In this document: in pieces, positions 1 to 5,308 of the stretch
Numbering within the stretch: the first letter of the stretch is position 1
How the letters are laid out: every line of letters starts with the position of its first letter
Assembly (NCBI GenBank): GCA_025362765.1
Contig: JANYFI010000693.1
Location: forward strand, 1-6,730
Origin: Ferruginibacter sp.
GTDB lineage: Bacteria > Bacteroidota > Bacteroidia > Chitinophagales > Chitinophagaceae
DNA length: 6,730 nt
Reading direction: 5' to 3'
Notes under the pieces: generated by a model
Database searches by the model: none
Seen by the model: the letters and a program-made list of their open reading frames with translations, nothing else
Told to the model about the DNA's origin: nothing
Translations under genes and position numbers: made by a program

Positions 1-1758
1 GCTGAATTTATTGGCCGTAACGGCACCCTCACTAATCCCGATGCATTAACAAGGGCAAAACTGTCGGGTAAAACAGGGGCGGCACTTGACCCCTGCGCTG
101 CCATCCAGGTGGTATTTGATATAGCAGAAGAGCAGGAAAGAGAAATTATTTTCAGGCTGGGCGCGGGTAAAACCCTGGAGGATGCCACCAGTATAATCCA
201 AAATTTTGAAGGTGCCGCGGCAGCCCGAAATGCCCTTGAAAAAGTACATGCCTTCTGGCAAAAAACACTCGGTGCCGTTCAGCTTAATACACCCGACAGG
301 GCCCTCAATATTTTAGCCAACGGCTGGCTTAACTACCAAACACTGGCTTGCCGGGTATGGGCAAGAAGTGGCTTCTATCAATCAGGCGGAGCCTTTGGTT
401 TCAGGGACCAGTTGCAGGATGTTTTATCGTTGGTACATAACAAACCTGAACTGTTGAGACAACAAATTTTACTGTGTGCCTCCCGGCAATTTAAAGAAGG
501 CGATGTGCAACACTGGTGGCATCCGCCAACAGGCCGGGGCGTTCGCACCACCTGTTCTGACGATTATTTGTGGTTGCCTTACGCCGCTACAAAATATGTT
601 ATCACGACAGGCGATGAGGAGATACTTGATGAGCCCGTATATTTCCTGGAGGGTAGATTACTAAACGAAGGAGAAGAATCTTATTTTGACCTGCCAATAA
701 AATCAGATACCGCTTCTACCCTTTACGAGCATTGCGTACGGTCAATTGAACATGGGTTAAAATTTGGTGTAAACGGACTACCATTAATGGGTACCGGCGA
801 CTGGAATGATGGCATGGACAGGGTGGGCGATCATGGTAAAGGAGAAAGTGTTTGGCTGGCATTTTTTTTATATAATATTTTGGTGCATTTTAAGCAGATA
901 GCGGCTATAAAAAAAGATACTGCTTTTGTAAATAAATGTACCGTGGAAGCTGAAAAACTGAAGCTAAATATAGATAACAATGCCTGGGACGGCGAATGGT
1001 ACCGCCGTGCCTATTTTGACGACGGCACTCCATTGGGCAGTCATGAAAATGAGGAATGCAGGATAGATTCTATTGCCCAAAGCTGGTCTGTATTATCTGG
1101 CGGCGGAAATAAAACACGGTCGCTGCAAGCCATGCAGTCGGCTGATAAATACCTGGTGCAAAAAGATGACGGGTTGATACAATTGTTTACACCACCATTT
1201 GATAAATCGGCCCTGAACCCTGGTTACATAAAGGGCTATGTACCGGGAGTAAGAGAAAATGGTGGCCAATATACCCACGCCGCTATATGGCTGGTAATGG
1301 CTTTTGCAGCCCTGAATAATAAAAAAAGAACCTGGGAATTGCTACAGATGATTAACCCGCTGAACCGAGGTAATACTGCGGATAAAATAGCGGTGTACAA
1401 AACCGAGCCTTACGTAATTGCCGCAGATGTATATGCGGAACCGATGCACAAAGGCCGTGGCGGCTGGACGTGGTATACAGGCTCAGCAGGTTGGATGTAT
1501 CAACTCATTTTAAATTCTTTCGCAGGGCTGAAAAAAGAAGGAGATTGTTTGCGCTTTACACCTTGCTTTCCCGAAACATGGGCGTCTGTAAAAATTACTT
1601 ATCAGCACAACGACACGCCACTTGCAATTGAAATAATACAACAAAAAATAGATGAAAGACAGGTTAGTAAATTAATTGTAAATGGGGAAGAGCAGCCTGA
1701 GATGTTCTTTTCACTTTCAGAAGTGACGGTTCTTACCAAAGCGACTGTAACTGATTAA
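1..1758 (+). CDS. GH94 (glycoside phosphorylase-type) C-terminal region of a cyclic beta-1,2-glucan synthase-like protein, 5' partial
   Basis: The frame is open from the first base, so the gene enters from the left; 585 residues and the stop are visible. The GTG at 109 is internal, because conserved sequence precedes it: EFIGRNG (residues 2-8) and DPCAAIQ (30-36), both typical of the GH94 segment of NdvB/ChvB-type proteins. Further GH94 signatures follow: GFRDQLQD with the RD pair at 135-136, GTGDWNDGMDRVG (264-276) with the DWND stretch that carries the catalytic acid in this family, GGQYTHAA with His426, and GRGGWTWYTGSAGW (485-498), both in the phosphate/active-site region. In cyclic beta-1,2-glucan synthases this module trims linear glucan chains by phosphorolysis before ring closure; stand-alone 1,2-beta-oligoglucan phosphorylases are related. 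The missing N-terminal part decides between a giant membrane synthase (about 2,800 residues) and a shorter phosphorylase. No frameshift is seen. GH94 is certain; the synthase assignment is probable. Confidence 0.9.
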   Translation, partial: AEFIGRNGTLTNPDALTRAKLSGKTGAALDPCAAIQVVFDIAEEQEREIIFRLGAGKTLEDATSIIQNFEGAAAARNALEKVHAFWQKTLGAVQLNTPDRALNILANGWLNYQTLACRVWARSGFYQSGGAFGFRDQLQDVLSLVHNKPELLRQQILLCASRQFKEGDVQHWWHPPTGRGVRTTCSDDYLWLPYAATKYVITTGDEEILDEPVYFLEGRLLNEGEESYFDLPIKSDTASTLYEHCVRSIEHGLKFGVNGLPLMGTGDWNDGMDRVGDHGKGESVWLAFFLYNILVHFKQIAAIKKDTAFVNKCTVEAEKLKLNIDNNAWDGEWYRRAYFDDGTPLGSHENEECRIDSIAQSWSVLSGGGNKTRSLQAMQSADKYLVQKDDGLIQLFTPPFDKSALNPGYIKGYVPGVRENGGQYTHAAIWLVMAFAALNNKKRTWELLQMINPLNRGNTADKIAVYKTEPYVIAADVYAEPMHKGRGGWTWYTGSAGWMYQLILNSFAGLKKEGDCLRFTPCFPETWASVKITYQHNDTPLAIEIIQQKIDERQVSKLIVNGEEQPEMFFSLSEVTVLTKATVTD

Positions 1759-1771
1759 CGACGGGGTGCTA

Positions 1772-1812
1772 CGGTTAAATATTTAATGATGCTATCACTA
1801 AATATTTAACCG
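1772..1812 (+). terminator. Long hairpin after the GH94 gene, probable terminator
   Basis: The arms CGGTTAAATATTTA (1772-1785) and its exact complement (1799-1812) enclose a further TGAT/ATCA stem (1787-1790 with 1794-1797) around the triloop GCT. Only one A/C mismatch (1786/1798) interrupts 18 base pairs. It begins 14 bases after the GH94 stop. The T run (TTTT, 1821-1824) comes only after eight further bases, so this is not a textbook intrinsic terminator. It may instead be a 3'-end stabilising structure. Confidence 0.6.
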
Positions 1813-2021
1813 CCGGTGCCTTTTGCCCTCGTAAAATTTCTTCGATAAAAGATCGTAAGCAAGTCGATATACAACATGACTGTTGCCGGGAAACTATTTA
1901 AAACCCTTATCAAACCTAACGGAGTTCACCCAACCGGTGTTTAAAGGAGCAGAACAAGAACCGTTATCAGTAAGCAATTGAACAATTTGGGTGATTTTCA
2001 GCACGCGATACAACATACAAA

Positions 2022-2049
2022 AACAGCCTGTAAAATTTTACAGGCTGTT
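2022..2049 (-). terminator. Intrinsic terminator of the 2085-2456 gene
   Basis: AACAGCCTGTAAAA (2022-2035) is followed directly by its exact reverse complement (2036-2049), giving a 28-bp perfect palindrome with a GC-containing base. Read on the minus strand the stem is followed by a run of T (complement of the A-run at 2018-2021), as in a rho-independent terminator. It lies 35 bases past the stop codon of the minus-strand gene. On the plus strand no T run follows, so it acts mainly for the minus strand. Confidence 0.85.
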
Positions 2050-2084
2050 ACATTTCTATTACATTTTTAAAGAGGATGCGGTTG

Positions 2085-2456
2085 TTAAGCCGTTACAAGG
2101 TTATCGTCCTTATCTTCAAAAATAATCTGCTCATCCCGCTCTTCCATTGGAATCTTGCGTATAAAGTCATCATAACCATCATCTTCATGATTACTATATG
2201 CTCCATAGGCATCCATGCTATACCCTATTAAACCATTATCGGCTTCAATCAAATAAATAATAGAAGAATCTGAAGGATCAGAATCTCCTTCAAAACGATA
2301 TGTTTTAATGATCTTTAGCTGATCGGGAGTGTAATATTTTCCATTACCAATACTAAAACCTTCTGGTGCCATTCTAAACTCGTTATCATGCTTTTTGATA
2401 CGCAGCTTTTCCAGCACCGAAGATAGCGTTGTCATTTCACCGGGAGTAATACTCAT
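2085..2456 (-). CDS. Small conserved Bacteroidota protein of unknown function (YRFEG...DAYG family)
   Basis: The gene encodes 123 residues from ATG at 2456. The frame is open back to a GTG at 2498, but those 14 extra residues (NPTIISIIFKLTI) look like translated leader; ATG 2435 (MTTLSSVLEKL) is the other plausible start. The core, YRFEGDSDPSDSSIIYLIE (53-71) followed by DAYGAY (82-87), resembles a short Bacteroidota family that I recall being labelled phosphoribosylpyrophosphate synthetase. It has no PRPP-synthetase catalytic motifs and is far too short, so that name should not be copied. No signal peptide or membrane segment is seen; the C-terminal end is strongly acidic (EERDEQIIFEDKDDN), so the protein is probably cytosolic. 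It follows the sigma54 activator gene in the same direction after 91 bases, with a hairpin between them. It has its own terminator, so it may be a separate unit. Function unknown. Confidence 0.8.
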   Translation of the reverse strand: MSITPGEMTTLSSVLEKLRIKKHDNEFRMAPEGFSIGNGKYYTPDQLKIIKTYRFEGDSDPSDSSIIYLIEADNGLIGYSMDAYGAYSNHEDDGYDDFIRKIPMEERDEQIIFEDKDDNLVTA

Positions 2457-2501
2457 AATTGTAAGTTTAAAAATGATTGAAATTATTGTAGGATTCACTA
2501 T

Positions 2502-2552
2502 ACTAACTTCATACCAGCTTTTGTGAATGCAATCGCAAATGCTGGTGTTAGT
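2502..2552 (-). other. Bulged hairpin at the 3' end of the activator gene
   Basis: ACTAAC (2502-2507) pairs with GTTAGT (2547-2552). After a five-base bulge (2508-2512), ACCAGC (2513-2518) pairs with GCTGGT (2541-2546). After a T/T mismatch, TTTGTGA (2520-2526) pairs with TCGCAAA (2533-2539) with one G-T wobble, leaving a six-base loop. The outer stem includes the stop codon of the activator gene (2548-2550). There is no T run on the minus strand, so it could be a weak terminator, a processing or stability element, or a structure in the leader of the next gene. Confidence 0.5.
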
Positions 2553-3513
2553 TTTCGTAGTTTTTTATTTTGTTGTACAATGTCTTTCTGTCAACATTTA
2601 AAATAATAGCCGCCTTGGTTTTATTAAAATTCACTTCTTTCAGCACTTTCATAATGGCTTCGTACTCCGCCTTTGCGGCAGTATCTTTCAAAAAAATATC
2701 CTTTCTTACAAGAGGAATATTTTCTGTATGATTATTGTGCTGATTATCACGGACACCATTTTGATGCTGGTCGTTTTGATATTCTTTATTGGCATACTGC
2801 AATATAATTTCCGTAGGTAATAAATTGGCGGTAATCAATGCGTCATTGCAAAGTAATACAGATCGCCTGATCACATTTCTGCATTCGCGGAGATTACCCG
2901 GCCATGAATAATTAACAAACATATCAATAACATCCGGAGCAAATCCTTTTATCTCTTTGTTTAACTCCCCGCAGGTGTTTTTCAAAAAGAAATTGGCGAA
3001 CAATGGAATATCTTCCTTACGCTGGCGCAACGGAGGCAGGTATATACAAAACTCATTGAACCGGTGATACAAATCTTCCCTGAATTTACCTTTTCTGTAA
3101 GCATCCTGCAAATTTTCGTTGGAGGCTACAATAATCCTGATATCGAGTGATATCTCTTTTGTACCACCCACTCTTTTAAATTTCCGCTCCTGAATTACCC
3201 TTAAAAGTGAAGCCTGGATGTCATAAGACAAATTAGCTACTTCATCCAAAAAAAGGGTGCCTTCGTTGGCCATTTCAAAGTGTCCTTCCTTATCTGCCTG
3301 TGCTCCCGTAAAAGCTCCTTTAACATGGCCGAATAATTCACTGCCGGCGAGCTCCTTCGATAATGTACCACAGTCCATTGCCACAAAAGGCTTGTTTTTC
3401 CGGTGACTTAAATCATGAATTTTTTTGGCGACAACTTCTTTACCAGTGCCGCTTTCGCCGTATAAAATGATACTATAATCAGTTGTAGCAACTATCTCCA
3501 CCTGGCGATACAA
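2548..3513 (-). CDS. Sigma54-activator AAA+ and Fis-type HTH domains, separated from the receiver by a frameshift
   Basis: This is the output half of an NtrC-family transcription activator, which binds enhancer DNA and uses ATP to open sigma54-RNA polymerase promoters. Counting 321 residues from TTG 3513: Walker A GESGTGKE (19-26), the sigma54-contacting loop GAFTGA (66-71), Walker B GTLFLDE (85-91), sensor I near N132, arginine-finger segment FREDLYHRF (144-152), sensor II WPGNLRE (204-210), a Gln/Asn/His-rich linker, and a Fis-type helix-turn-helix at the end (NKTKAA...DRKTLYNKIK, about 297-316). All catalytic motifs are intact. The TTG lies inside the conserved LYRQVEIVA segment, so it is a poor natural start. 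The frame is open up to 3546 and reads FLAGHAESTKE before it, the usual receiver-AAA+ junction. The preceding receiver gene is in the next frame (+1 base), and one added T would fuse them into 475 residues. If translated alone it would be a receiver-less activator with a clipped first AAA+ helix. Confidence 0.85.
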   Translation of the reverse strand: MYRQVEIVATTDYSIILYGESGTGKEVVAKKIHDLSHRKNKPFVAMDCGTLSKELAGSELFGHVKGAFTGAQADKEGHFEMANEGTLFLDEVANLSYDIQASLLRVIQERKFKRVGGTKEISLDIRIIVASNENLQDAYRKGKFREDLYHRFNEFCIYLPPLRQRKEDIPLFANFFLKNTCGELNKEIKGFAPDVIDMFVNYSWPGNLRECRNVIRRSVLLCNDALITANLLPTEIILQYANKEYQNDQHQNGVRDNQHNNHTENIPLVRKDIFLKDTAAKAEYEAIMKVLKEVNFNKTKAAIILNVDRKTLYNKIKNYEN

Positions 3514-3539
3514 TTCTTTAGTACTCTCGGCATGGCCAG

Positions 3540-3549
3540 CTAAAAACTA
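3540..3549 (-). other. Frameshift junction between receiver and AAA+ reading frames (T5 run flanked by stops)
   Basis: On the minus strand the sequence reads AATAGTTTTTAGCTGG. The receiver frame ends at TAG 3542-3540; the AAA+ frame is closed just upstream by TAG 3549-3547. The two frames therefore overlap only in the five T at 3546-3542. Either one missing T or a -1 slip of the TTT codon (3545-3543), which re-pairs perfectly with TTT 3546-3544 in front of the stop, gives the continuous product NSFLAGHAESTKELYRQ. Just downstream CTGGC (3539-3535) can pair with GCCAG (3506-3502), a weak stem. A true 1-base deletion, a consensus error or recoding cannot be told apart here. Confidence 0.85.
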
Positions 3550-3974
3550 TTATCGTCCTTCAGTGGATTACTCTTTAACGGACTTAACTTTTGTCTATCC
3601 CCATTGTTATTAAAACGATTTAGTGCGTTTTTTAACACGTTCAACACCTCGTCTGGAATTAACGGCTTGGTGATGTAATCGTACGCTCCCAGCTTTATTA
3701 CTTCTACCGCAATTTTAATATCGCTGTATCCTGTAATAATTAAAACGATTGCGTTTGGATTAACTGCTTTTATTTCCATTAATACATCCTTTCCGTCCTT
3801 ATCGCCTAATCTAAAATCAGAAATCACAATATCAAAGGGCGATTGCTTAAATTTTTCAATGCCCTCATTGGCAGAATAGGATACTTCTACCTCGTAGCTA
3901 TTGCGATTTAGAAACCCACTTAACAAAGTACACATATCCAGATCATCGTCAATAATCAGAATTTTTTTCTTCAT
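3540..3974 (-). CDS. Response-regulator receiver domain, N-terminal half of the split NtrC-family activator
   Basis: The 144-residue product is a complete CheY-like receiver: acidic pocket D10/D11 (KILIIDDD), phospho-acceptor D53 in DIVISDFRLG, switch Thr81 (IITGYSD) and conserved Lys103 in YITKPL. Its tail (about residues 120-144, Asn/Lys-rich) is the linker that in intact NtrC-type proteins leads into the AAA+ domain. The frame stops at TAG 3542-3540, and the AAA+ domain follows in the shifted frame. Start ATG 3974 gives the canonical MKKKILIIDDD beginning; there is no clear Shine-Dalgarno sequence, as is usual in Bacteroidota. The gene is transcribed away from the single-domain response regulator at 4222 across a 247-base spacer with sigma54-like sites on both strands. 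No partner histidine kinase lies in the window. As a free receiver it could still be phosphorylated but would have no output domain. Confidence 0.88.
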   Translation of the reverse strand: MKKKILIIDDDLDMCTLLSGFLNRNSYEVEVSYSANEGIEKFKQSPFDIVISDFRLGDKDGKDVLMEIKAVNPNAIVLIITGYSDIKIAVEVIKLGAYDYITKPLIPDEVLNVLKNALNRFNNNGDRQKLSPLKSNPLKDDNSF

Positions 3975-4024
3975 AATACATATTGTTTTCGATTGGTTGT
4001 TATTTGAAAACTATAGTACGCAAT

Positions 4025-4041
4025 TGAAAATATCCTGCCAC
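4025..4041 (-). promoter_or_regulatory. Candidate sigma54 (-24/-12) promoter for the activator gene, weak -12
   Basis: Read on the minus strand, 4041 to 4025 is GTGGCAGGATATTTTCA. Against the sigma54 consensus YTGGCACGRNNNTTGCW it matches TGGCA, the G and R that follow, TT, the -12 C and the final W at exact spacing. The normally conserved -13 G is T. A start about 12 bases on would lie near 4014, 40 bases before ATG 3974. The -13 mismatch keeps confidence low; if real it would imply autoregulation. Confidence 0.35.
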
Positions 4042-4049
4042 TTTTTTAC

Positions 4050-4064
4050 GATTGTACCTCAATC
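4050..4064. promoter_or_regulatory. Dyad GATTG-N5-CAATC, possible enhancer/operator
   Basis: GATTGTACCTCAATC is a perfect 5-5-5 inverted repeat, the general shape of sites bound by dimeric Fis-type helix-turn-helix proteins. It is centred about 126 bases upstream of the predicted start of the sigma54-type promoter at 4156-4172, a normal enhancer distance. A second dyad, GTTTTC (3985-3990) with GAAAAC (4006-4011), and a TTGAAAA direct repeat (4004 and 4024, 20 bases apart) lie in the same spacer. Dyads this short also arise by chance, so the role is a guess. Confidence 0.3.
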
Positions 4065-4155
4065 TCTGCTGTTGAAAGATGGGGAGAAAATTCATCATTG
4101 TGTGGACTTATTTTTTTGGTATTGGATATAAACGCTTTTTAAAGGCGACGGTAAG

Positions 4156-4172
4156 TTGGCGTTAAAATTGCC
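4156..4172 (+). promoter_or_regulatory. Sigma54 (-24/-12) promoter of the single-domain response regulator
   Basis: TTGGCGTTAAAATTGCC has the invariant GG (4158-4159) and GC (4170-4171) separated by exactly ten bases, with TTGGC at -24 and TTGC at -12; only the less conserved ACG positions of the -24 element and the last W differ from consensus. The predicted start is about 4183, giving a 39-base leader to ATG 4222. The gene divergent to it encodes a sigma54 activator with GAFTGA, which makes the assignment more credible. A dyad (4171-4180 with 4191-4201, one-base bulge) overlaps the start region and could be an operator. Confidence 0.65.
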
Positions 4173-4221
4173 ACCATTTATCAAAATATTTAAAGTGGTG
4201 GATACCCTTGATAAAGAAAAT

Positions 4222-4575
4222 ATGGAGGTGCTGATAATAGATGACGAAAAGGATATCTGCTATTTGCTTAGCAATCTTTTAAAGAAAAAACAAATTCACT
4301 CAACGTATGTTAATTCTTTAAGAGCCGCAGCTACTATACTTGAAACGAATTATCCAGGAATTATTTTTCTTGATAATCACCTGCCGGATGGATTGGGAGT
4401 AAATTTCGTGAGTTATATCAAACGATTTCATCCTGCATCAAAAATTGTAATGATTACCGCACATGATACAATAGCGGATAAAAATAAGGCATTCAAAGAA
4501 GGTGTAGACTATTTTATCAGTAAGCCATTTTCAAAAGATACTGTAAATACTTTAGTGGAGACACTATCTAATTAA
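4222..4575 (+). CDS. Single-domain response regulator (receiver only)
   Basis: The 117-residue product consists only of a CheY-like receiver: D7/D8 acidic pocket (MEVLIIDDE), phospho-acceptor D51 in IIFLDNHLPDGLG, Thr79 in MITAHD and Lys101 in FISKPF. Nothing follows the domain, and a terminator begins five bases after the stop, so this is not a truncated longer regulator. The frame is open back to a TTG at 4156, but that TTG belongs to a sigma54-type -24 element and the added residues are not receiver-like, so ATG 4222 is chosen. Such proteins usually act by protein contact or in phosphorelays rather than by binding DNA. Its divergent neighbour is the split NtrC-family activator, which may control it through the upstream promoter (inference). 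The cognate kinase is not visible. Confidence 0.88.
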   Translation: MEVLIIDDEKDICYLLSNLLKKKQIHSTYVNSLRAAATILETNYPGIIFLDNHLPDGLGVNFVSYIKRFHPASKIVMITAHDTIADKNKAFKEGVDYFISKPFSKDTVNTLVETLSN

Positions 4576-4579
4576 TAAA

Positions 4580-4609
4580 AAATTCCACCTTGTTAAAAAG
4601 GTGGAATTT
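4580..4609. terminator. Bidirectional terminator between convergent genes
   Basis: AAATTCCACCTT (4580-4591) and its exact complement AAGGTGGAATTT (4598-4609) form a 12-bp stem with a six-base loop. It starts five bases after the response-regulator stop. On the minus strand the stem is followed by a clear T run (from the A run before 4580), so it is strong in that direction for the lipoprotein gene ending at 4667. On the plus strand only the TTT within the stem is present. Confidence 0.85.
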
Positions 4610-4666
4610 GAAACCAAAACCTGAGCGTACTATTAGCTTCTAAATACTTCTCTTTTAGTAATTTAT

Positions 4667-4846
4667 CTAATCAGATTTTTTTCCAGCCTTGCTGATTAAA
4701 TACAACACTACTCCCACTACTAAAATTACTATCACAATACCAGACCACATGCCGGCTTTGAATATATCTCCAATAGCCTGGCATCCTGAAAATAACATAC
4801 CACTTAAAATAAGTGCCGACGCAGTTAAAATATTTGCTTTGTTCAT
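4667..4846 (-). CDS. Small membrane lipoprotein/peptide, GDIFKAGMW family, 59 residues
   Basis: Reading the minus strand from ATG 4846 gives a 59-residue protein ending at TAG 4667. Residues 1-22 form a lipoprotein-type signal: basic start (MNKAN), hydrophobic core, then LFSGC with Cys22 (Phe at -3 is less usual but tolerated in Bacteroidota). It is followed by QAIGDIFKAGMW (23-34), one strongly hydrophobic membrane helix (about 34-51, Ile/Val-rich) and a basic tail (SKAGKK). Short proteins of this plan, with C-x-x-x-GDIFKAG and one helix, are common in Bacteroidota. I recall some databases calling them phosphatidate cytidylyltransferase, a name their size cannot support. An A-rich leader (TAATAAAAAAACACCTA) precedes the start, as is usual in this phylum. 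It is convergent with the response regulator and shares the 4580-4609 terminator. Its role is unknown; it is probably an envelope protein. Confidence 0.85.
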   Translation of the reverse strand: MNKANILTASALILSGMLFSGCQAIGDIFKAGMWSGIVIVILVVGVVLYLISKAGKKSD

Positions 4847-5308
4847 TAGGTGTTTTTTTATTAAAAAAATGATTGATGAATTGCTGTTTACTTAAGTTAG
4901 TATTATGTTAAGAATCAAATGACGGATCGTTTTGTGATTGGTGAGTGGTCAATGGTGAATTATTGACCACTCACTATTCACAATTCACATTTAAATTGAA
5001 CCCAAACAATACAATGCCATATATATTATAATCATGCCGATAATTTTAACAAACGGCAGGTAGATAAAATAACAGCAGCAAAGCGATACATACTATTCTA
5101 TTGATGAGCCCTATATTCCTCAGGTGTAGAAAATGCTTCCCGACCGTGGTCATTAACTGTGGAAAACAAATAAAAAAATCGATAGTAAGTATGTTTTAGG
5201 TGCCCTGATACAACTTGTTGCAAAATATTAACAGTCCTCAGTGATTATTGGCAGAATTTTGGAAACAGGTTTCTTAAATAAATATTCATAACGCTAAAAC
5301 AAAAAATC
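4847..5308. other. Gene-poor spacer with a heptamer palindrome
   Basis: The 462 bases between the divergent lipoprotein and YtxH genes contain no convincing gene. The main structure is the palindromic heptamer array at 4933-4989. A 35-codon minus-strand frame (5153-5046) encodes a hydrophobic peptide, and a shifted frame just beyond it (ending near 4993) is also hydrophobic. This could be a decayed small membrane protein but is too short to call. Just before YtxH, 5248-5264 (TTGGCAGAATTTTGGAA) partly resembles a sigma54 site. No tRNA or mobile element is seen. Confidence 0.6.
4933..4989. repeat. 57-bp palindromic array of eight heptamers (STRR/REP-like)
   Basis: Four 7-base units (TGTGATT, GGTGAGT, GGTCAAT, GGTGAAT) are followed by one T and four units of the complementary sense (ATTGACC, ACTCACT, ATTCACA, ATTCACA). 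All fit one degenerate heptamer near ATTSACM on one strand or the other. The core GTGAGTGGTCAAT (4941-4953) is perfectly complementary to 4962-4974, making a 13-bp stem with an eight-base loop. It resembles short tandemly repeated repetitive sequences known from cyanobacteria and seen in other bacteria. It is noncoding. Confidence 0.75.

Larger units (their letters stand above)
1759..2084. other. Gene-free spacer between two convergent genes, with two hairpins
   Basis: This 326-base stretch separates the end of the GH94 gene (+) from the end of the 2085-2456 gene (-). It holds a long hairpin just after the GH94 stop (1772-1812) and a perfect 14-bp-armed terminator (2022-2049) for the minus-strand gene. 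Between them, 1813-2021 shows no reading frame with convincing protein features, and I see no tRNA or mobile element. The only start-to-stop frame of note, 1878-1946 (+), encodes 22 unremarkable residues. Confidence 0.7.

Noticed and set aside
46..261. 71-residue minus-strand frame
   Set aside because: It lies antisense inside the GH94 coding sequence, whose conserved motifs run through this stretch; the product has no recognisable features.
476..664. 62-residue plus-strand frame inside gene 1
   Set aside because: Out-of-frame shadow of the GH94 gene.
1093..1278. 61-residue minus-strand frame
   Set aside because: Antisense shadow of the GH94 gene, overlapping its conserved GGQYTHAA region.
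1878..1946. 22-codon plus-strand frame in the spacer
   Set aside because: Too short, no ribosome-binding context and no recognisable motif.
3901..4131. 76-residue plus-strand frame
   Set aside because: Antisense to the start of the receiver gene and across the divergent control region; low-complexity product.
4156..4221. N-terminal extension of the single-domain response regulator from TTG 4156
   Set aside because: The TTG is part of a sigma54-type -24 element, and receiver domains begin at MEVLIIDDE, so ATG 4222 is the start.
4689..4895. 68-residue plus-strand frame
   Set aside because: Antisense shadow of the 59-residue lipoprotein gene, which has a signal sequence, family motif and terminator.
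4993..5153. Hydrophobic minus-strand peptide (35 codons from ATG 5153) continuing hydrophobically in a shifted frame to about 4993
   Set aside because: Could be a decayed small membrane protein, but AT-rich spacer DNA gives hydrophobic frames by chance and several frames look equally hydrophobic.
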